A program made the translations under genes and the position numbers. Of a DNA stretch of 16,787 nucleotides, positions 1-8,548 are shown in pieces. Within the stretch, counting starts at the first letter, position 1. The number at the start of each line of letters is the position of its first letter. The notes under the pieces were generated by a model, which was given only the letters and a program-made list of their open reading frames with translations, did not search any database and was not told the DNA's origin. This DNA is from Phycisphaerales bacterium (GTDB taxonomy: Bacteria > Pseudomonadota > Gammaproteobacteria > Competibacterales > Competibacteraceae): NCBI GenBank assembly GCA_014879435.1, contig JACSSB010000203.1:1-16787 (forward strand), in the 5' to 3' direction.

Positions 1-1
1 T

Positions 2-37
2 GTTTTCTTCGGTCTGTTGCTTTTGTTGGCGCTGTGA
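2..37 (+). CDS. Possible C-terminal end of an upstream membrane protein (partial)
   Basis: Reading from base 2, the frame gives a short, strongly hydrophobic run (VFFGLLLLLAL) ending at a TGA at 35-37. This would suit the last transmembrane helix of a transporter permease. It ends 33 bases before the dehydrogenase start, as expected for an upstream gene of the same operon. Only 11 codons are visible, so this rests on hydrophobicity and position alone; the other two frames give less protein-like ends. The family cannot be named. Confidence 0.25.
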   Translation, partial: VFFGLLLLLAL

Positions 38-70
38 TTAGAACTTTAACCTGAACTGAAAGGTGATGCG

Positions 71-841
71 ATGAGACTGAAAGATAAAGTAGTAATCGTT
101 ACAGGCGCTGCCGGTGGTATTGGATTAGCAATTGTAGATGTCTTTGTGAAAGAAGGCGCAAAGGTGCTGGCTGCCGATCTGAAGCAAGAAGCGGTTGACC
201 AAGCGATTGCACAATTTGGTGATCGCGCTAGCGGAATTGCGGTCGATGTTACTAGTAGCGATAGCGTTAAAGCTATGGTAAATGCTGCAGTTGATCGTTT
301 TGGCACTCTGGACGTTATCATTAACAATGCGGGAATTAGTAATCCAAAACCATTACTGGATGACGATCTACTGTCGAATTTTCAATTAATCACGAAAGTC
401 AATCAATTTGGTGTACTTCATGGAATTATACATGGCAGCAAGAAATTGATTGAACTCAACAAGCCGGGAGTTATTATTAATACATCGAGTATCTATGCCA
501 CCAGTGCGGCAGAACTTTCGTTTTCTTATAACGTTAGTAAAGCGGCAGTGAGCATGATGACCAAAAGCGCTGCACTGGAGTTAGCTCCATACAACATACG
601 CGTCGTGGCGGTCGCTCCAGGTCGCGTGAATACTCCAATGTTGCAACCATTGAAAGATATGGGACTGTGGGATCACGTTCGTAAAGAACAGATGCGAGCT
701 AAGTACACCGAATCTACAGAAATTGCTAATGTGATGGCATTTCTCGCATCAGACGAATCTAACTGCATCAATGCCACAACGGTTGCCACTGAAGATGGCT
801 ATCTGAGCTTCAAGTATCCATTGGTCAGTTCCAAGAACTAA
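71..841 (+). CDS. SDR-family NAD(P)-dependent oxidoreductase
   Basis: This 256-residue protein is a classical short-chain dehydrogenase/reductase, a cytoplasmic enzyme that oxidises an alcohol or reduces a carbonyl with a nicotinamide cofactor. Visible motifs are the cofactor-binding TGAAGGIG (11-18), an acidic D36 at the end of beta-2 that favours NAD(H) over NADP(H), NNAG (85-88), helix-4 N111, the catalytic serine (S139 or S140), Y153 and K157 in the YxxxK motif, and the APGRVNTPM loop (182-190). The length is normal. The C-terminus is atypical: the usual VDGG-type end is replaced by a stretch reading VATEDGYLSF. AAGGTG at 60-65 is a fair ribosome binding site for the ATG at 71. The substrate cannot be told from sequence. 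Codon use is more A/T-rich than in pgi or ppc. Confidence 0.9.
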   Translation: MRLKDKVVIVTGAAGGIGLAIVDVFVKEGAKVLAADLKQEAVDQAIAQFGDRASGIAVDVTSSDSVKAMVNAAVDRFGTLDVIINNAGISNPKPLLDDDLLSNFQLITKVNQFGVLHGIIHGSKKLIELNKPGVIINTSSIYATSAAELSFSYNVSKAAVSMMTKSAALELAPYNIRVVAVAPGRVNTPMLQPLKDMGLWDHVRKEQMRAKYTESTEIANVMAFLASDESNCINATTVATEDGYLSFKYPLVSSKN

Positions 842-914
842 TTAACACGAAGCGCTTGAGAAATATCATAGAAATCTAGGCATTAATGGAGGCCTATCAG
901 GGATTTTTAGTAAC

Positions 915-960
915 GGCAGATCAAGCCGATATGGCTACTAAAGCCTGCGGCTTTTCTGCC
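915..960 (+). terminator. Two-part hairpin downstream of the SDR gene
   Basis: GGCAGA (915-920) pairs with TCTGCC (955-960), and AGCCG (924-928) pairs with CGGCT (948-952), separated by a small internal loop. A further GGCT/AGCC pairing is possible inside. It lies 74 bases after the SDR stop. No clear T tract follows, so Rho-independent termination is uncertain; it may only stabilise the 3' end of the transcript. Confidence 0.35.
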
Positions 961-1124
961 GTCCTATGAGGGTGGTGATTATATAAATAATAAAGCATGA
1001 AAAAGAAATTGTCGTATGGGTCCGCGAACATATACAGCTTCTATAAAGCGTACTAGAAATTCCGCTTTCATCACCCATCTCTGAGAGCGGGATACTCATC
1101 GATTTGAAGTCAGATCATGAGAAA

Positions 1125-1147
1125 CCCTCCCCCATTGCGGGAGAGGG
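1125..1147 (-). terminator. Palindrome downstream of pgi, probable terminator
   Basis: A nine-base stem with one mismatch (1125-1133 with 1139-1147) closes on the loop ATTGC, 30 bases after the pgi stop. Read in the pgi direction, the stem is followed by GGTTTCTC, a weak T-rich tail. This CCCTC/GAGGG type of short palindrome is common between genes in gammaproteobacteria, so it may be a dispersed repeat that also serves as a transcription end. Confidence 0.45.
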
Positions 1148-1177
1148 AAACGACGTATCAAAACGCCGGAGAAAACC

Positions 1178-2818
1178 TCAATCTGAGGCCCGGCAGAACT
1201 CGATCAAACCGATGGTCGAGCTATCGTGTCCAGCCACCGGCCGCTCGCCCTTCAATTCCGGCAGAATAGCGTTAGCCAATTGCTTGCCTAACTCCACACC
1301 CCACTGATCGAAGGAATTGATATTCCAGATGATCCCCTGTACCAGCACCTTGTGCTCATACAGCGCAATCAGTGAACCCAAAACCTTGGGAGTCAGGCGC
1401 CGATAGAACAAGCTGGTGCTCGGCCGGTTGCCGGGGAAAACTTTATAAGGCAACAATTTTTCCAGCGCCTCACCGCTCAACCCCTGTTTCTCCAATTCAG
1501 CGCGGGCTTGAGCCTCGGTCTTGCCCACCATCAGCGCCTCGGACTGGGCCAAGCAGTTAGCCAGCAAAATCGCATGATGATCGCCAATCGGATTGGGACT
1601 ATGAGCTGGGGCCAGGAAATCTGCTGGCACCAGATGTGTGCCTTGATGCAATAACTGATAAAACGCGTGCTGGCCGTTATTGCCCAAGCCACCCCACAAA
1701 ATCGGCCCGGTATCGACCTTCACCTTCTGCCCTTCACGGTCGACACTCTTGCCATTGCTCTCCATATCGAGCTGTTGCAGGTAATCGGCCATCGAGCGCA
1801 AATAATCGTCATACACCAACATCACCTGACTGGCGGCGCCGAAAAAGTCGATGTACCAAACGCCCAACAAGGCCAGGATCACCGGGAGATTCTCCTCCAA
1901 CGGTGCGGTGCGCACATGCTCGTCCATCTCGTGCGCACCTTCGAGCAACTCGGTGAAATGATCCACCCCGAGATACACCATGATCGGCAGGCCGATGGCT
2001 GACCACAGCGAATAACGTCCGCCGACCCAATCCCAGAACTCGAACATGTTGGCAGTATCGATGCCGAACTTGCTCACCCCGGCAGCATTGGTGGACACCG
2101 CTACGAAATGCTTAGCCACCGCCGACTCATCACCCAGCTCCTTGATCAGCCAAGCGCGGGCGGTATGGGCGTTGGTCATGGTCTCCTGGGTGGTAAAAGT
2201 CTTGGAGGCGACGATGAACAAAGTGCTTTCTGGGTCGCACTCGGCCAGCACATGGCTGATGTGCGCACCGTCCACATTGGAAACGAAGTGCATCCGCAGA
2301 TTTGGATTGCCATAAGGCTGTAGCGCCTGACAGATCATCTTCGGCCCCAGATCGGAACCGCCGATGCCGATGTTGACCACATCACGAATGCGCTTACCGG
2401 TGTGACCGCGCCACTTATCGCGCCGAATCTGATCGGAAAACTTGCGCATGTGCTCCAGCACCGCATTCACACCCGGCATCACGTCCTGGCCATCCACAGT
2501 GATCGGCCGGTTGCTGCGGTTACGCAAAGCGATATGCAATACGGAGCGGCGTTCGGTGTGATTGATCACCTCACCGTTGAACATCCGTTCGACCCAGGCG
2601 GGCACCTGTGCCTGCCGGGCCAACTCGATCAGTAACCCTAAGCTTTCCTCGGTGATGCGATGCTTGGAAAAATCAACCAGCAGATCGCCAAACCGCCGGG
2701 AAAATTTGGCGAAACGCCCCGGATCGGCGGCGAACAAATCACGCAGATGCTGATCGGCAATGGCGGCATGATGAGCTTTCAGTTCTTGCCAGACCGGCAG
2801 GTTGCTGGGAACGGACAT
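1178..2818 (-). CDS. pgi: Glucose-6-phosphate isomerase
   Basis: This cytoplasmic enzyme interconverts glucose 6-phosphate and fructose 6-phosphate in glycolysis and gluconeogenesis. The 546-residue length matches the long proteobacterial form. Both family signatures are complete: DWVGGRYSLWSAIG (263-276) and an 18-residue block at 495-512 containing FDQWGVELGK. The expected catalytic residues are present: E353 in MESNGKS, H384 in GQHAF, and K512 ending signature 2. The sugar-phosphate loop region with GIGGSDLGP (151-159) is also intact. The ATG is preceded by AAAGGA (complement of 2827-2832) at good spacing. A promoter-like pair lies 105-133 bases upstream, facing away from ppc. The gene is divergent from ppc and convergent with the SDR gene. 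Nothing looks damaged. Confidence 0.98.
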   Translation of the reverse strand: MSVPSNLPVWQELKAHHAAIADQHLRDLFAADPGRFAKFSRRFGDLLVDFSKHRITEESLGLLIELARQAQVPAWVERMFNGEVINHTERRSVLHIALRNRSNRPITVDGQDVMPGVNAVLEHMRKFSDQIRRDKWRGHTGKRIRDVVNIGIGGSDLGPKMICQALQPYGNPNLRMHFVSNVDGAHISHVLAECDPESTLFIVASKTFTTQETMTNAHTARAWLIKELGDESAVAKHFVAVSTNAAGVSKFGIDTANMFEFWDWVGGRYSLWSAIGLPIMVYLGVDHFTELLEGAHEMDEHVRTAPLEENLPVILALLGVWYIDFFGAASQVMLVYDDYLRSMADYLQQLDMESNGKSVDREGQKVKVDTGPILWGGLGNNGQHAFYQLLHQGTHLVPADFLAPAHSPNPIGDHHAILLANCLAQSEALMVGKTEAQARAELEKQGLSGEALEKLLPYKVFPGNRPSTSLFYRRLTPKVLGSLIALYEHKVLVQGIIWNINSFDQWGVELGKQLANAILPELKGERPVAGHDSSTIGLIEFCRASD

Positions 2819-2922
2819 GGACAGCTTCCTTTATGTTAAGTGCTGACGAAACCGGATGAGGAACAACCGTACTGGGTGCCTAGAGATAGCACAGGCCATC
2901 GCTGGCTCCCAGGACTCTTGTT

Positions 2923-2951
2923 AATATAGTTTCCACCAGGATGGCTGTCGA
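2923..2951 (-). promoter_or_regulatory. Candidate sigma-70 promoter for pgi
   Basis: On the minus strand TCGACA (complement of 2946-2951; five of six consensus bases) is followed after 17 bases by TATATT (complement of 2923-2928; five of six). Spacing and orientation are ideal for pgi and predict a start near 2916, leaving a leader of roughly 100 bases. This is inferred from sequence only. Confidence 0.45.
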
Positions 2952-3040
2952 ATCGCACCGCTTTCCATGTGGTTTGATAAGCTGGCATTGAACCCATTGA
3001 AATCCGCCTTTCCACCGCTCGCATCGTCTAACTCTTCCGG

Positions 3041-3060
3041 CCTTTTCAAGCCTTTTCAAG
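3041..3060. repeat. Tandem duplicate of a 10-base unit upstream of ppc
   Basis: CCTTTTCAAG occurs twice without a gap, followed by a partial third copy (CCCTTTAAGG) that runs into the ppc ribosome binding site. It lies 22 bases upstream of the ppc start, so in the leader. It may be simple slippage; no regulator is suggested by the sequence. Confidence 0.6.
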
Positions 3061-3081
3061 CCCTTTAAGGAGCCGACCGAT

Positions 3082-5913
<2,832 letters not shown>

Positions 5914-5930
5914 TAGATCGTCGCTTCTGG

Positions 5931-6001
5931 ACTCCCGCCTACGCGGGAGTGACGATCCCTGTTATTTCAGGTCATTCCCGCGCAGGCGGGAGTGACGATC
6001 C
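5931..6001. repeat. Pair of REP-like palindromes between convergent genes
   Basis: Two inverted repeats stand in tandem. The first is ACTCCCGC (5931-5938) with GCGGGAGT (5943-5950), loop CTAC. The second is GTCATTCCCGC (5971-5981) with GCGGGAGTGAC (5986-5996), loop GCAG, with one G-T pair. Both right arms continue into the same 16-base sequence GCGGGAGTGACGATCC (5943-5958 and 5986-6001), so they are copies of one element in the same orientation. Such elements are widely dispersed in proteobacterial genomes. Here they separate convergent ppc and the lipoprotein gene and may act as a bidirectional transcription end. Confidence 0.75.
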
Positions 6002-6031
6002 ATATTGCGAAGAAAAAGCCAAGGGCGCATG

Positions 6032-6739
6032 TCAGCGATAGCCGATGATGCGCACCTCGCTGTTCCACTCACCGAAAAACGGCTTTCCCTCCGCCTGCAG
6101 GATCAGTTGCCGGTTTTTCGGCATCGGCAACCACACCGTATCGGAGTTATAGCCCCACCCGCTCTGCGATTGGGCAATGGCATACAGATAAAATGCGACC
6201 TCGCGACCATCCTCCAGCGCCGTCGCCACCCGAAAGCGATGCGATCCACCCTCGACATAGCCAGTGGCCACTTGCGCATAGACCAGAATTTCGCGTGCCG
6301 AATCGGGAACAGCGGCCGGAATGGGGCGCACCACCTGTCCGCCACCACCATCGGGAAGTGCGCCTAAGGCCACATCGACGGATTGATATTTTTTCCAGAC
6401 ATCCTCGCTAATCACACGCGGCGGCTGTGCCAGCGGCACCACCTTGGGTCTTTCTGCTATTTTCTCCACCTCGCGCTGCAGCTTCGCCATATTGTTGCGG
6501 GTATCCTTGAGCGTGCGATTGGTTTCAATCAGAGATTGATCGAGTACTTGCCACTGCTCCTGCCCAACCCGTTGTGCAGCAGACTGCTGTTCCAGTGTCG
6601 CCAGCCGGGTATCGAGTGCCGCCAGTTGCGCCTCCAGCACCGCCTGCCCTATCGGTGGCGCTGGCTCCGGTGTGACGCAACCGGCTACCGTCAGCGCTCC
6701 TCCCAGGAGAAACCATCCTCCAATGTGTACCCACTTCAT
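6032..6739 (-). CDS. Predicted outer-membrane lipoprotein with coiled coil
   Basis: I chose the ATG at 6739 because it starts a classic lipoprotein signal: charged MK, a hydrophobic stretch, and the lipobox TVAGC with lipidated C21. A longer reading to 6844 only adds 35 residues in front of the signal and would begin upstream of the likely promoter. The +2 residue is Val, not Asp, which suggests sorting to the outer membrane. The mature part has a Pro-rich linker (23-30), a leucine heptad coiled coil (about 34-97), another linker, and a C-terminal, probably beta-rich domain (about 150-235) with many aromatic residues. I recognise no family. A weak GAGAAAA precedes the start. It is divergent from the vWA-PP2C-kinase operon, so a link to that system is possible but unproven. 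The protein has 235 residues. Confidence 0.75.
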   Translation of the reverse strand: MKWVHIGGWFLLGGALTVAGCVTPEPAPPIGQAVLEAQLAALDTRLATLEQQSAAQRVGQEQWQVLDQSLIETNRTLKDTRNNMAKLQREVEKIAERPKVVPLAQPPRVISEDVWKKYQSVDVALGALPDGGGGQVVRPIPAAVPDSAREILVYAQVATGYVEGGSHRFRVATALEDGREVAFYLYAIAQSQSGWGYNSDTVWLPMPKNRQLILQAEGKPFFGEWNSEVRIIGYR

Positions 6740-6778
6740 ATCATTTTCTCGATTCTTTTTCGTGCAAATGGGTTGAAC

Positions 6779-6784
6779 ATTATA
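6779..6784 (-). promoter_or_regulatory. Candidate -10 element for the lipoprotein gene
   Basis: On the minus strand the sequence is a perfect TATAAT, 40 bases upstream of the chosen ATG. It predicts a start near 6772. No good -35 box is seen at 16-18 bases, so an activator may be needed. Its position supports the start at 6739 over 6844. Confidence 0.35.
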
Positions 6785-6813
6785 CCGATCCACCCTCATC
6801 GACTCGTGATCGC

Positions 6814-6840
6814 TTGCAACCCCCGCGAATAGGGTATATT
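6814..6840 (+). promoter_or_regulatory. Candidate promoter for the vWA-PP2C-kinase operon
   Basis: TTGCAA (6814-6819) and TATATT (6835-6840) are separated by 15 bases, shorter than ideal. The predicted start, near 6847, lies after the alternative ATG at 6843 and before the ribosome binding site of the ATG at 6882, which favours the later start. The opposing -10 element for the lipoprotein gene is only about 50 bases away. Confidence 0.3.
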
Positions 6841-6881
6841 TCATGCGAAATCATCAGCGTTTCCTAAGAGGAACCATACGG

Positions 6882-7577
6882 ATGCACGAACTCGACCTAT
6901 CCCGACAAACGCCGTTCGGCGAGGATTTCAGCATCGCTGAATTCGCCGATAACCCGGAACCACGCTGCCCCTGTGTGCTACTGCTGGATAATTCCTGGTC
7001 CATGAATGGCCACCCGATCACCGAGCTTAACGAAGGGCTGGCCACCTTCAAGGAAGAGCTGCTGGCCGATAGCCTAGCGGCCAAACGGGTCGAAATCGCC
7101 ATCGTCAGCTTTGGTCCGGTCGAGGTCGTCAACGAGTTTCAGACCGCCGAACACTTCGTGCCCCCACAACTGGAGGCGCGCAAAGATACTCCAATGGGTC
7201 TGGCGATCATTCGCGGATTGGAATTGCTGGATCAACGCAAGACGCTGTACCGCGAACATGGTATTCCCTTCTTCCGTCCCTGGGTGTTTCTGATCACCGA
7301 TGGTAGTCCCACCGACGATTGGAAAACCGCTGCCTACGAAGTGCATAAGGGGGAGGAAAGCCGTGCCTTCGCCTTCTTCGCGGTGGGGGTCGAAGGCGCC
7401 AATCTGGACATCCTGCAACAAATCTCCCCACGTCAGCCGCTACGCCTGAAGGGGCTGCAATTTCGTGAATTGTTCCAATGGCTGTCCAACTCGATGCGCT
7501 CAGTATCGCGCTCGGTGCCCGGCACCGAAGTGCCATTGAGCAATCCCACAGCACCCGATGGCTGGGCTTCGGTGTGA
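6882..7577 (+). CDS. TerY/YegL-like von Willebrand factor A domain protein
   Basis: This 231-residue cytoplasmic protein is a single vWA domain with a complete metal-ion-dependent adhesion site: D36, S38 and S40 in DNSWS, T103 in DTPMG, and D140 in TDGSP. Such domains bind a divalent metal and a partner protein. The family is TerY/YegL, by motif context and by its neighbours, a PP2C phosphatase and a kinase. The start at 6882 is preceded by AAGAGGAA (6865-6872) at good spacing; an in-frame ATG at 6843 lacks a ribosome binding site and would precede the likely transcription start. The stop overlaps the GTG of the next gene (GTGA at 7574-7577). Its role is probably as scaffold or regulator of the kinase-phosphatase pair; this is inference from gene order. 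Confidence 0.9.
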   Translation: MHELDLSRQTPFGEDFSIAEFADNPEPRCPCVLLLDNSWSMNGHPITELNEGLATFKEELLADSLAAKRVEIAIVSFGPVEVVNEFQTAEHFVPPQLEARKDTPMGLAIIRGLELLDQRKTLYREHGIPFFRPWVFLITDGSPTDDWKTAAYEVHKGEESRAFAFFAVGVEGANLDILQQISPRQPLRLKGLQFRELFQWLSNSMRSVSRSVPGTEVPLSNPTAPDGWASV

Positions 7578-8548
7578 ACGAATCGGATGACTGGCGTTAC
7601 GTTCTCGCCAGCGTGGTGGGAGTTGCGCATCTGAACGAGGGGATCGGCTGCCAGGATGCCTGCGCGACCCAACTGCTGCTCGCCCCGGAATTAGGCCCCG
7701 TGCTGGTACTGGCCGTGGCCGATGGTGCTGGCAGCGCTGCGCTCTCGGATGCTGGGGCCGTACTGGCCTGCAATACCTGGCTGAGCGCGTGTGTAGCCTG
7801 GTTGATGGAAGCACCCATCGAAAATTGGACGCCTGCTGTGGCCTCCCCGCTATTTCAGCAGGTTCGAAATGCCCTGGAACGTTTGGCCATCGAACGGGAA
7901 CAACCGCTGCGGGAATTTGCGTGTACCTTGCTCGGTGCGGTGGTGACCACCGACCGTGCATTGTTCCTACAAATCGGCGATGGCGCCATCGTAATCGGCG
8001 ACCCAGATGCGGGTTACCGGCCAGTGTTCTGGCCACAGAGCGGCGAATACGCCAATGAAACCCACTTCGTCACCGATCCCCAAGCCAAAACCTGCTTCGA
8101 ATCCACGGTCCTCAACGAAACCATCGCCGAAGTCGCGCTGCTATCCGACGGCTTGCAACGGCTCGCCTTACATTATCGAAGCCGTCAGGCACACGAACCA
8201 TTTTTTCGGCCATTGTTCCAGCGTTTACGCGAGCATCCCGAGCCCGGCTGCCCGGAAGAACTGGTGACGGCGCTGGAGCGTCTGCTCGCCAGCCCGATGA
8301 TCAACGAGCGTACCCACGACGACAAAACCCTGATTCTGGCGAGCCGGTACCTGGAGATGGAAGCGAGTGAAGATCCCGAGAGTGCTGCCGAGATCGATCC
8401 CACTGCCCCCGCCACTCTCCACGATACGGCAGAACAAGCGGCCACTGACTCTTCCGCAACGACCGTCGCTGTAGTGGACGGGGACGTGCAGCAGCTGTCC
8501 ACCCCCGAACCCGAGCCTCGGCAAGAATCCGGTGACAAAGCTGTATAG
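7574..8548 (+). CDS. PP2C-type serine/threonine protein phosphatase (PphC-like)
   Basis: The protein is a metal-dependent phosphatase of the PP2C_2 type. Using the GTG at 7574 (324 residues), the metal-site motifs are D28 in CQD, D50-G51 in DGAGS, D136 in GDG, D192 in SDG, and D249-D250 in DDKT. The N-terminal GVAHLNEGIGCQD pattern is typical of this subfamily. The start makes a four-base GTGA overlap with the vWA stop. An in-frame ATG at 7478 would overlap the vWA gene by 100 bases and add residues with no PP2C character, but it cannot be excluded. After the catalytic domain, residues about 262-324 form a low-complexity acidic tail rich in Glu, Asp, Ala, Thr, Ser and Pro, probably disordered and a possible kinase target. 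It likely opposes the downstream kinase. Confidence 0.88.
   Translation: MNESDDWRYVLASVVGVAHLNEGIGCQDACATQLLLAPELGPVLVLAVADGAGSAALSDAGAVLACNTWLSACVAWLMEAPIENWTPAVASPLFQQVRNALERLAIEREQPLREFACTLLGAVVTTDRALFLQIGDGAIVIGDPDAGYRPVFWPQSGEYANETHFVTDPQAKTCFESTVLNETIAEVALLSDGLQRLALHYRSRQAHEPFFRPLFQRLREHPEPGCPEELVTALERLLASPMINERTHDDKTLILASRYLEMEASEDPESAAEIDPTAPATLHDTAEQAATDSSATTVAVVDGDVQQLSTPEPEPRQESGDKAV

Larger units (their letters stand above)
842..1177. other. Gene-free interval between the SDR gene and pgi
   Basis: No convincing gene is seen in these 336 bases. They hold the end region of the SDR transcript with a two-part hairpin at 915-960, a smaller inverted repeat (AAAGCG at 1045-1050 with CGCTTT at 1063-1068), and a palindrome at 1125-1147 close to the pgi stop. 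The region is A/T-rich up to about 1120. The SDR gene and pgi are convergent, so the interval should carry transcription ends for both strands. Confidence 0.6.

Noticed and set aside
1104..1307. Open frame of 67 codons on the plus strand overlapping the end of pgi
   Set aside because: It runs across the pgi terminator palindrome and into the antisense of a certain gene; the composition is that of a shadow frame.
6740..6844. N-terminal extension of the lipoprotein to 6844
   Set aside because: It would put 35 residues before a clear signal peptide, and the perfect TATAAT at 6779-6784 lies inside it.
7500..8036. Antisense frame of 178 codons across the vWA and PP2C genes
   Set aside because: Arg/His/Pro-rich shadow with no motif, opposite two genes with intact catalytic residues.
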